This document shows, piece after piece, positions 9,090-16,681 of a stretch of 64,000 bases of DNA. The notes under the pieces are model-generated. The model did no database searches. It was not told where the DNA came from and saw only the letters and a program-made list of their open reading frames with translations. Source of the stretch: Singulisphaera sp. (GTDB lineage: Bacteria > Planctomycetota > Planctomycetia > Isosphaerales > Isosphaeraceae); contig DAIDJG010000013.1 of the NCBI GenBank assembly GCA_027451445.1, positions 1 to 64,000 on the forward strand, read 5' to 3'. Numbering within the stretch: position 1 is the stretch's first letter; the number at the start of each line of letters is the position of its first letter. A program made the position numbers and the translations under genes.

Positions 9090-10904
9090 ATGGACCAAGT
9101 GAAGGAAATTCTCAAGCAGGCGATCAAATATCGGTTCTGGATCGCCTTCGGGATCTCATTGCTCTTCCCGATCATTGCCTACGCTGTGGGCTCCGGCCCG
9201 ATCAAGGACGAGGCGAAGAAGAAGACCGACGAAATCAAAGGCGCCAAGAAGGACGTGGAGCAGTACGCCAACGGGGTTGCCATCAATCGTCAGTACAAGC
9301 CTCTCGTCGACGCGAAGACAACGGAGTTGAATAAGGACGTGCTCAGCTCATGGAAGAAGCTTTACGCCGTCCAGGCGCCGCTGTTGACCTGGCCGGAGAT
9401 CGTACAGGACCGGTTCAACACCTGGGGCCGTACTTGGCCCGAGAACCAGGACGCGAGCGTCGTTCAGCGTGCGATCATCGAGTATGTCGAGGCCTATCCC
9501 AAGTTCGTGACCGAGGTCTACAAGTCGTTCCGCCCGTTCGATTACGTCGACGGTGGCGGAGTGGTCTCCGCGCCGCCGGAGGAGGTATTGCTTAGGCCGG
9601 CGAAGTTCAACCTCGAAAAGACTCCGGACCTCGGCAAGGTCTGGGCCGCCCAGGAGCGGCTCTGGATCCAGCGGACGTTGCTGGAAGTGGTCGGGGAAGT
9701 GAACCACAATGCCAAGGACTGGAGCGGCGCGATCATCAAGGAGATCAAGGCGCTCGAAGTCGGTAGCTCCGCCGCGCAAGATCAAGTTTCCCTGGCCTCC
9801 GGCGAGACGCTGGAGGAAGCCCCGGCCATCACCGATCCCAAGGCCCCGCCTCCCCCCGCGGCTGAATCGTCCAGCCCCGCTGAAAGCGGGCCCGGCAATG
9901 CGATGATGGGTATGTATGGCAGCGGTGGCGGCAGCGGCGGTGGGAAAGATCCGGACGGCGAGGCGATCTTCTACCTCAAACCCCAGAATCCGAACGCCCA
10001 ATACAAGATCATGCCGGTCTCGCTGACCGTCTCGGTCGAGCAGGACCACATCCAGGACTTCCTCGTCGCCCTGGAGAACTCGCCGATGGCGATCCAGGTC
10101 AAAGAGTTCGAGATGTCCAAGCCCTCCCAGCGCATCGTGAAACCGGAGAAGGGCGAGGGGCCCAACTTCGGCTACGGCGGGTACGGTTCTGGGTCCATGA
10201 TGGGCATGATGGGCATGATGCCGGGAATGATGGGCCGGAGGGGAGGCGTGACCGCGTTCGGCGGTAATTCGGCAATGATGAATATGTATAATGCGGGCAG
10301 TATGCGTCCGCCCGGTGGGGCGATGGGCTACGGTGCTTCGTCGAGCACAACCACGAAATCGGGGGTCGACAAGCGCGGTACGGACAAGCGCAAGGTGAGG
10401 AAGGAGGGTGCGTCGGAAAGCGAGAAGGTCAAGAACACGCACTCGACTCAGGATCCGTACTTCAACGTCGTTGAGGTGACCGTCTACGGTCAGGCCCGCT
10501 TCTACAACCCACCGCCGCCCGAGCCCCCGGCTGAGCCGAGCGTTGCGGCCGAGGGGGCTGCCCCGGCGGATGCCGCCAAGACCGATGCCGCGAAGACCGA
10601 GTCTATGCCCGAAAAGGGCGACGCCGAGCCGGCCAAGACCGATGAGGCCAAGAAGGACGAGAAGCCGAAGGACGAGGCCAAGACGGAGGGCGATGCGCCC
10701 AAGAAGGCCGAGGAAGACGCTGCCAAGAAAGCCGAAATGCCTGACGCTGCGAAGAAGGACGAGGCTCCCAAGGCTGACGCTCCCGCGGCGAAGGAAGAGC
10801 CCGCTGCTCCCAAGGCCGGCGAGAGTGCGCCGACCAAGGAGAAAGACGACTCAGCGGCGAAAGATGCGGAAAAGAAGCCCGAGACCGCGACTCCCAAGAA
10901 ATGA
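9090..10904 (+). CDS. Inner-membrane pilus-operon protein with Met/Gly tracts and long Lys/Ala/Glu tail
   Basis: 604 residues with one N-terminal membrane helix (about 17-35, FWIAFGISLLFPIIAYAVG) after a short cytoplasmic lead, then a predicted periplasmic body. This is the layout of PilN/PilO-type alignment proteins, but I see no diagnostic motif. Met/Gly-rich stretches lie at about 269-285 and 366-415. From about residue 473 to the end the protein is almost only Lys, Ala, Glu, Asp and Pro (AAKTDAAKTE-like), resembling a histone-H1-like disordered tail. It follows the PilM-PilN fusion by 149 bases and precedes another single-pass protein, so it is probably a partner in the same complex. The exact function is not recognised. 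Confidence 0.8.
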   Translation: MDQVKEILKQAIKYRFWIAFGISLLFPIIAYAVGSGPIKDEAKKKTDEIKGAKKDVEQYANGVAINRQYKPLVDAKTTELNKDVLSSWKKLYAVQAPLLTWPEIVQDRFNTWGRTWPENQDASVVQRAIIEYVEAYPKFVTEVYKSFRPFDYVDGGGVVSAPPEEVLLRPAKFNLEKTPDLGKVWAAQERLWIQRTLLEVVGEVNHNAKDWSGAIIKEIKALEVGSSAAQDQVSLASGETLEEAPAITDPKAPPPPAAESSSPAESGPGNAMMGMYGSGGGSGGGKDPDGEAIFYLKPQNPNAQYKIMPVSLTVSVEQDHIQDFLVALENSPMAIQVKEFEMSKPSQRIVKPEKGEGPNFGYGGYGSGSMMGMMGMMPGMMGRRGGVTAFGGNSAMMNMYNAGSMRPPGGAMGYGASSSTTTKSGVDKRGTDKRKVRKEGASESEKVKNTHSTQDPYFNVVEVTVYGQARFYNPPPPEPPAEPSVAAEGAAPADAAKTDAAKTESMPEKGDAEPAKTDEAKKDEKPKDEAKTEGDAPKKAEEDAAKKAEMPDAAKKDEAPKADAPAAKEEPAAPKAGESAPTKEKDDSAAKDAEKKPETATPKK

Positions 10905-11006
10905 TGACGGCCGTCACATTTTTGAATCGCAACGCCACATTCAACGGTCGGGCCGCGAGGGTCGCCGGCTGTTTGCTCATAACCTGCGTCGAGAGGAGTG
11001 TCCACC

Positions 11007-12959
11007 ATGGCCAATGCGTCTGCTGAAAAATTGAAGGGCCTGGCGCTGCGTCACGGCGAGAAAGTGGGGGTTGGCCTGACGGCTGGTCTCTGCGCGTTCT
11101 TGCTCTTTACCGGGGCCACCGAAGAAAAGATCGACCTGACTCCCGAACAGGTCAAGAAAGCCGCCGAGGCGGCCAATCAGAATATCACGCGCAATCAGAA
11201 TGAGGACGACATCCTCAAGCGGCTCTCGGAGGAGTGGCTGAAGAAGCCCGAGTTCACGGCCCTGGTGGACAAGCAAGCGACGACCAAGCTCGTAGCGAGC
11301 GACTTCAAGGCGCGTCAGCCGTGGGTCTCACCCGAGCCGGGAGCTGGTTTGCTGCGCGACGATCCCGTCCTGATCGCCGTCAGCGAGCTCTATGCGTACC
11401 CAGGCCGAGGCGGCGTCCTGATGTACGAGCTCGATAAGACGGGCGAGCGCATCAAGGACGACGGCAAGGGTGCGGACGAGGACACGAAGGTTCGGCGCGG
11501 CAAGAAAAAAAAGAAGAGGCGGGGTGGCCAGATGGGGGGGAGCTCCAGCATGATGCCGGGAATGGCGTCGGCCGACAAACCCAAGAGCAAGGAGGAGGAG
11601 GCGAAGGAGAAGAAGGAACTCGAAGAGAAGGCCAAACGGCTGAGGGCTCAGTTCAGCGGTGGCGACAAGGACAAACCGAAGACTGAAGAAGCACCCCAGG
11701 AAGAGGAAGGCGGCCCGTACAAGGAAACCACGGTTGGCCAGCGCTGGGTGGTGATCACGGGGACGCTCGATCACCAGAAACTCTGCGACAACTATCTCCT
11801 GGCCTTGAAACGGCCTGAGGTCGCCCATCCCCATTACAAGCGCCTGGATGTCGAGCGGCAGATCAAGCAGGCAGACGGTACGTGGTCCGACTGGGAGCAG
11901 CCGAACTGGGAGCTGCACGACAAGATCCTGGATAATCTGCCCGAGGAAGAAGAGGAGATGACTCCGGACGACGTGCGGATCGCTGAACTTGTCGACCCCT
12001 TGCCATTCCTCCGCGCGGGCTACTGGGAACGCGCGCACATCGCCAGTCTCGTTCCGCAAGAGAAGAAAGAGCTTCCCAAAGCGGCCGCCACGGGTGGTGA
12101 GGCCGGGATGATGGGCGGCAGTGGCTCCAGCATGAGCATGGCGATGAGCCGGATGAACGAGGAGCAGATGCCCCGAATGCCCATGACGGGCTCAAGTATG
12201 GGCATGATGGGGATGATGGGTGGTATGGGCGCGACCGGGGAAGACACCAACTTCGCGAAGACCGAAGCGGACACCATCATGATCCGCTCGCTGGACTTCA
12301 CCGCCGAGCCCGACACGACGTACCGGTATCGGGTCCGGATTGTCGTCTTCAACCCGAACTTCGAACGTGAAGACGTGAACCCGGGGGTCGAAACCAAAAA
12401 GAAGACCCTGTATGGGCCGTGGAGCGAGCCCTCGGAAGAAGTGACGATGCCGGCCGACGTTACGGCTTATGCCTACAAGCCCGCGCCCAATGCGAAGAAG
12501 TCCGACGTCGTGCCCGTGCAGTTCCAGGTTACGAAATGGAACCCCGACGACGGTGTGACGGTCGTCAAAACGTTTGACGCGTCTCCCGGCGATATTATCG
12601 GTGAACCTCGTACGACGGACGTTCCGGTCTCCGACGGGTCGGGCAAGAAGTCGACGAAGATCGACTTCAACTCGCGTCAAATCCTGCTCGATAGTGCCGG
12701 CGGTACCCAGGCCATGCCCAAGGTGGGTGCCTCGGTCAACTTCTTCGAGGTGCCGGCCGTTTCGTTGTTGCTGCGGCCCGATGGCTCTGTGGTCTTGCGC
12801 AACCAGGCCAGCGACTCGATGGACGAAGTTCGGCTCGATATCGAGTCGAACTACAAGAAGGAGATTGAGGAGTCGACCAAGAAACGCGAGAAATCGCAGG
12901 GGTCCGGCTCTTCGGCGATGATGATGATGGGAAGCCCACCGGGTCGGCCGGGGCGCTGA
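11007..12959 (+). CDS. Third pilus-operon membrane protein with Met/Gly tracts
   Basis: 650 residues from ATG 11007; AGGAG (10994-10998) lies 8 bases upstream, favouring this start over GTG 10998. One membrane helix is predicted at about 20-37, then a charged Lys/Glu segment and a periplasmic part. Near residues 430-480 the strand-rich D-T-T-Y-R-Y-R-V-R-I-V-V-F and Y-G-P-W-S-E-P-S resemble a fibronectin-III-like fold. Met/Gly/Ser-rich tracts lie at about 174-187, 365-410 and the extreme C-terminus (SSAMMMMG). Operon position suggests a component of the same envelope complex (PilO/PilP position), but the family is not recognised. A terminator follows. Confidence 0.8.
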   Translation: MANASAEKLKGLALRHGEKVGVGLTAGLCAFLLFTGATEEKIDLTPEQVKKAAEAANQNITRNQNEDDILKRLSEEWLKKPEFTALVDKQATTKLVASDFKARQPWVSPEPGAGLLRDDPVLIAVSELYAYPGRGGVLMYELDKTGERIKDDGKGADEDTKVRRGKKKKKRRGGQMGGSSSMMPGMASADKPKSKEEEAKEKKELEEKAKRLRAQFSGGDKDKPKTEEAPQEEEGGPYKETTVGQRWVVITGTLDHQKLCDNYLLALKRPEVAHPHYKRLDVERQIKQADGTWSDWEQPNWELHDKILDNLPEEEEEMTPDDVRIAELVDPLPFLRAGYWERAHIASLVPQEKKELPKAAATGGEAGMMGGSGSSMSMAMSRMNEEQMPRMPMTGSSMGMMGMMGGMGATGEDTNFAKTEADTIMIRSLDFTAEPDTTYRYRVRIVVFNPNFEREDVNPGVETKKKTLYGPWSEPSEEVTMPADVTAYAYKPAPNAKKSDVVPVQFQVTKWNPDDGVTVVKTFDASPGDIIGEPRTTDVPVSDGSGKKSTKIDFNSRQILLDSAGGTQAMPKVGASVNFFEVPAVSLLLRPDGSVVLRNQASDSMDEVRLDIESNYKKEIEESTKKREKSQGSGSSAMMMMGSPPGRPGR

Positions 12960-12995
12960 TCGCCGGAGCGCGCGCGCAGCCCAGTTTCAAAACGA

Positions 12996-13039
12996 GGCCC
13001 TCGTCGGACCACGGCGGGGGTCTTCTGTTTTGTCGTTTT
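12996..13039 (+). terminator. Intrinsic terminator after the pilus-type operon
   Basis: GGCCCTCGTCG (12996-13006) pairs fully, with three G-T wobbles, to CGGCGGGGGTC (13012-13022) around a 5-base loop. It is followed by a T-rich stretch TTCTGTTTTGTCGTTTT, 37 bases after the stop codon. Confidence 0.7.
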
Positions 13040-13206
13040 GGTGTAATCGTGCTGTTGGGGTTGCCCTTTGCGGTGAGAGCGGGCGTGGTTCATCCCTTGA
13101 GGCCCCGATACAATAGAGCGAGTACGATCCTTCCGCCGAGTGCGGGCGTTTTTTGACGCACCGAAAGATTCCCGCCGAGCGGGTGAGTCAACTCCGGGGG
13201 TGTCAC

Positions 13207-13746
13207 ATGCAGGAGCTCTCGGATCCGCCGGTTGCGGGTTATCCCTCGGGTTTCAGTTTGCTCGACGGCGTCGCGCTCGTGTCGGGAGCCGCGGTGTCGT
13301 CGGTCCACGTTCGCACGGTCGTGCCCGTCGCCATTTCCGGCTTCGGCATTGTCGCAATCTGGGGAATCTTCACCTGGATCGCTCTTTCCGCGGCGGGACC
13401 ATTCGTCTTTGTCGTGCGACGCTACGTGCGTCGCGCACCAGGGTATCCCAAGGTTGGCGATTGGCTCTGGGCGCTGATTGGATGTCCCTGGTTGGTCTCT
13501 GCGCTCATCCGATCCGCCGATGGAGATTCGCCCACCGAGCGAAACGGTTTGGTCTCGATCACGTTGCTCGCGGGAATTGCCATCGTATCAATCATCGCGC
13601 TGGGCGTGGTTTGGAGCACGTGGGTGACCGTCCCGCCCGAACAGGCCGCACGGACCGCGTCCCACCCGTGGACAAATCGGCTGGGGCTGCTGCTGGCTGT
13701 GGCGTGGCCGATCCAGTGCGGGCTGGGAATGGTGATCCTGAGCTGA
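13207..13746 (+). CDS. Predicted four-helix membrane protein, paralogue of the next gene
   Basis: 179 residues from ATG 13207; a TTG at 13153 is a weaker alternative. About four hydrophobic segments are visible (near VVPVAISGFGIVAIWGIF, WLWALIGCPWLVSAL, LLAGIAIVSIIALGVV and LLLAVAWPIQCGLGMVIL). The order G-P-F-V-F...R-R, then W-L-W-A-L-I-G, then a C-terminal H-x-W-T segment and last helix is shared with the protein at 13786, so the two look like a diverged tandem duplication. A TACAAT at 13109-13114 may be its -10 box. It heads the run leading into cobM-cbiA. No known family was recognised. Confidence 0.75.
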   Translation: MQELSDPPVAGYPSGFSLLDGVALVSGAAVSSVHVRTVVPVAISGFGIVAIWGIFTWIALSAAGPFVFVVRRYVRRAPGYPKVGDWLWALIGCPWLVSALIRSADGDSPTERNGLVSITLLAGIAIVSIIALGVVWSTWVTVPPEQAARTASHPWTNRLGLLLAVAWPIQCGLGMVILS

Positions 13747-13785
13747 GGTCGCATCTTCGATTGATCGGAGTGGCGTGAACGACCG

Positions 13786-14313
13786 ATGACTGACCGCTTG
13801 CCCCAATGCGGCTTTCGAGTGCTCGACCTGTCGGCCCTGGTCGTTGGCTATAGCCTGGCGGCGCTCCTCGTCCGGGCGTTCTGGCCGTCCCCGAGCTTCC
13901 TTACGACTGTCGTGCTGGTCGTGATCAGCATCGTTTTTCTCTGGCTGGGACTCGCGATGAGCGGCCCGTTGGTTCTCGCCCGAAGGCGCCGAGCGACCGA
14001 TCCAACGGCGCGTACTCAGAGCCACTACACCTGGGCCGAGGTCGCCTGGCTGATCATCGGCTTCTACTGGATCGCGATGATGGTTGTGCTGGTGCCGGTT
14101 CGAATGCACAACGCGAAACTCCTCGACGCCGGATTCATCGGCGTCTTTCCGTTTCTGGCGGCGCTGGCGCTGCGGTTCCTGAGTCCGAAGGGCAGAGCCG
14201 TGACCGAGCTCGATTCGCATCGACGTTGGACCCATCGCGCGGCGGTTGGCCTCCTCATCACGTGGCCGTTTGTGTGGGTGGCGTTGATCATGCTGGGGAT
14301 GACGCTGCCATGA
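13786..14313 (+). CDS. Predicted four-helix membrane protein overlapping cobM
   Basis: 175 residues, about four or five membrane segments (VVGYSLAALLVRAFW, LTTVVLVVISIVFLWLGL, VAWLIIGFYWIAMMVVLV, FPFLAALALRF, LLITWPFVWVALIMLGM). It shares with the preceding gene the G-P-L-V-L..R-R-R-R turn, the W-L-I-I-G segment and the C-terminal H-R-R-W-T-H region. Its stop overlaps the cobM start by four bases (ATGA), so it is translationally coupled to cobalamin synthesis. Being next to cobM-cbiA it could be a transport or membrane-anchoring helper, but nothing in the sequence shows that. Confidence 0.78.
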   Translation: MTDRLPQCGFRVLDLSALVVGYSLAALLVRAFWPSPSFLTTVVLVVISIVFLWLGLAMSGPLVLARRRRATDPTARTQSHYTWAEVAWLIIGFYWIAMMVVLVPVRMHNAKLLDAGFIGVFPFLAALALRFLSPKGRAVTELDSHRRWTHRAAVGLLITWPFVWVALIMLGMTLP

Positions 14314-15104
14314 TGCCTGCGCGCGATTTCCACTCAGGTACCGTTTACTTCATCGGTGCGGGGCCGGGCGATCCGGACCTGATCACCGTCCGAGGACGTA
14401 CGCTCATCGAGCGCTGTCCGGTCTGTCTGTTCGCGGGCTCACTCGTGCCAAGGGCGGTGGTCGCGTATGCGCCTCCCGGTGCCGAGGTGCGCAATTCCGC
14501 GAGCATGACACTTGATGAGATCATCATGTTGATGGCCGCGGCGACTGCGGATGGGCGCGACGTCGCGAGGGTCCACTCGGGCGATCCCAGCCTCTACGGT
14601 GCCATTGCCGAGCAAATGCGACGGCTCGATTCGCTGGGCATTCGCTATGAGGTTGTTCCGGGCGTGAGCTCGTTCCAGGCCGCGGCGGCGGCCCTGCGGC
14701 TCGAGTTCACGCCGGCGGGTAAGACGCAGACGGTCATCCTCACACGCGCCGCGGGTCACACAGGGACGCCGGAATCGGAAGACCTCAAGGCGCTGGCGGC
14801 GCATCGAGCCGCCCTGATTCTCTTCCTGTCCGCGGCGCAGATGCCGGACGTCGTCTCGGCGCTCGTACCGCACTATGGTCTCGATGCGCCCGTTGTGGTC
14901 GCTTACCGGGTCTCGTGGCCTGACGAGCAGATCCTCAGATGCACCCTGGGAAGTGTCGAGTCCTGCATGGCCGAAGCCGGGATCACGCGGACGGCCCTGA
15001 TCATTGTCGGCCCGATGCTCGAGGACTCGAACGGGTCTGAAAGTCACCTCTACAATTCTGGTTACGCGCACCTGTTTCGCAAGGCCCGTGATGCCGACCG
15101 TTAA
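14310..15104 (+). CDS. cobM: Precorrin-4 C11-methyltransferase (CobM/CbiF)
   Basis: Methylates C-11 of precorrin-4 (or cobalt-precorrin-4) with S-adenosylmethionine in corrin ring synthesis. 264 residues, normal for the tetrapyrrole methylase family. The N-terminal motif V-Y-F-I-G-A-G-P-G-D-P-D-L-I-T and the V-H-S-G-D-P-S-L-Y-G-A motif are the classic SAM-binding signatures, and V-P-G-V-S-S-F follows. Start is the ATG at 14310, overlapping the previous stop; a second ATG at 14313 is equally possible. The 3' end overlaps cbiA by 14 bases. Other cobalamin genes are not in the window. Confidence 0.93.
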   Translation: MMPARDFHSGTVYFIGAGPGDPDLITVRGRTLIERCPVCLFAGSLVPRAVVAYAPPGAEVRNSASMTLDEIIMLMAAATADGRDVARVHSGDPSLYGAIAEQMRRLDSLGIRYEVVPGVSSFQAAAAALRLEFTPAGKTQTVILTRAAGHTGTPESEDLKALAAHRAALILFLSAAQMPDVVSALVPHYGLDAPVVVAYRVSWPDEQILRCTLGSVESCMAEAGITRTALIIVGPMLEDSNGSESHLYNSGYAHLFRKARDADR

Positions 15105-16458
15105 AGAGACCCCCGCGCTCGTGATTGCCGGCACGCATTCGGGATCGGGGAAGACGACCGTCGTCCTCGCCCTGCTCTCCGCGCTGCATCGGCGCGGCCA
15201 TCGGGTTCAGGGCTTCAAGGTTGGCCCCGACTTCATCGACGCCGGCCATCATGGCCGAATCACGGGCCGGCCGAGCCGCAATCTCGATACCTGGCTCCTT
15301 GATCCCCCAGGGCTCGCGAAGACGTATCGTCGAGGCGTCCAAGGCGCGGACGTCGCGATCATCGAAGGCGTGATGGGCCTTTTCGACGGTCGAGGGGCTC
15401 TGGACGAGGCTGGCTCGACGGCCGATCTGGCCCGCTTGTGGGACCTGCCGGTCGCCCTGGTCGTCGACGCGCGGGGGCTTGCGCGTTCGATCGCGCCGCT
15501 CGTCCACGGCTTCCGGACTTTTGACGAGCGGGTCAACGTGATTGGGACGGTGGCCAATCGTGTCGGCAGCGCGCGGCACTATAACGGGTATCTCGCCCCT
15601 GCGCTGACAGCTTTGCCCGGGGGATGCCAACCGCTGGGTTTTTTGCCGAGAGACGAGCGTCTGTCGATTCCGTCGCGCCACCTCGGTTTGGTCACGACGG
15701 AGGAATTCCAACCGGACGGAGATTTCTGGTCGCGTTTGGCGGATGCTGCTGAGTCATTTCTCGATGTTGATGCGTTCCTCGCGCTGGCCCGGCCTCCCCG
15801 ACTTGCGCCTCCGGAGGACGAGTCCACCCGGGCGTCCTTGGCGCGATCGGTCCGCGTGGCGGTGGCCCGCGATCGCGCCTTCTGTTTTTACTACGAAGAC
15901 AACCTCGATCTCTTACGCGAGGCGGGGGCAGAGCTCGTGCCGTTTTCGCCGCTCGACGACCCCGGTCTTCCGGACTCGGTGGACCTCGTCTACGTTGGGG
16001 GCGGCTATCCCGAGGTCTTTGCGTCGCAGATTGCCGCGAATCACTCGTTCCGTGCATCGATCCAGGCGTACCACAAGCAAGGGGGCGCGATTCTGGCGGA
16101 GTGTGGCGGACTGATGGCGTGCGCCCAGACGTTGCGGGACGGCTCGGGGCACGATCATGCTGTCTGGGGGCTCATTCCTGTCCGGGTGGTCATGAAGAGT
16201 CGATTCCAGGCACTCGGCTATGTGACGATCGAGACCGAGAACGAAACCCTTTTGGGGCCGCAGGGCACATCCGTGCGCGGCCACGAATTTCACTACTCCG
16301 CGCTCGAACCGCTCCAGCCTCTGTGCTACGCGACCCGATTGGTGCGGTCGGATGGGGCTCCCCGGCCCGACGGGATTCAGATTGGTGGTCTTCTCGCCGG
16401 TTACGCGCATCTTCATTTCGGCTCCAATCCCGCCGTTGTGCCGGCGCTGCTGCAGTAG
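15091..16458 (+). CDS. cbiA: Cobyrinic acid a,c-diamide synthase (CbiA/CobB)
   Basis: ATP-dependent, glutamine-using amidation of the a and c side chains of (hydrogeno)cobyrinic acid. 455 residues from ATG 15091, inside the end of cobM. The N-terminal P-loop G-T-H-S-G-S-G-K-T-T, the switch region around V-G-P-D-F-I-D and E-G-V-M-G-L-F-D-G mark the dethiobiotin-synthetase-like ATPase half. The C-terminal half is a class I glutamine amidotransferase with Y-V-G-G-G-Y-P-E, the nucleophile Cys in A-E-C-G-G-L-M-A, and a late H-L-H-F pair. Length and motif order are normal. Translationally coupled to cobM. Confidence 0.93.
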   Translation: MPTVKETPALVIAGTHSGSGKTTVVLALLSALHRRGHRVQGFKVGPDFIDAGHHGRITGRPSRNLDTWLLDPPGLAKTYRRGVQGADVAIIEGVMGLFDGRGALDEAGSTADLARLWDLPVALVVDARGLARSIAPLVHGFRTFDERVNVIGTVANRVGSARHYNGYLAPALTALPGGCQPLGFLPRDERLSIPSRHLGLVTTEEFQPDGDFWSRLADAAESFLDVDAFLALARPPRLAPPEDESTRASLARSVRVAVARDRAFCFYYEDNLDLLREAGAELVPFSPLDDPGLPDSVDLVYVGGGYPEVFASQIAANHSFRASIQAYHKQGGAILAECGGLMACAQTLRDGSGHDHAVWGLIPVRVVMKSRFQALGYVTIETENETLLGPQGTSVRGHEFHYSALEPLQPLCYATRLVRSDGAPRPDGIQIGGLLAGYAHLHFGSNPAVVPALLQ

Positions 16459-16476
16459 TCGGGTCGCGAATCGACG

Positions 16477-16506
16477 TTGGACCTCGCGTTTCGGATTGGC
16501 TAGATT
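16477..16506 (+). promoter_or_regulatory. Candidate sigma-70-type promoter ahead of the acyl-CoA/ACP ligase
   Basis: TTGGAC (16477-16482) and TAGATT (16501-16506) with an 18-base spacer lie about 175 bases upstream of the start at 16682. Confidence 0.4.
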
Positions 16507-16681
16507 GGAGCGAGATTGCAGGCCGAATCAGATCGGCAGACACAGACTGGACTTGAACGAATTCCGTCGCAGCGGTACTTCACCGTCAAGATGCGGCCTA
16601 CTCCGGCCTAGGTGTCAGTGCGTAAAACAAGCGACGATGGACATCGCGCGTCCCCGTACGTCAGGACGAGGAGCCACAGTA

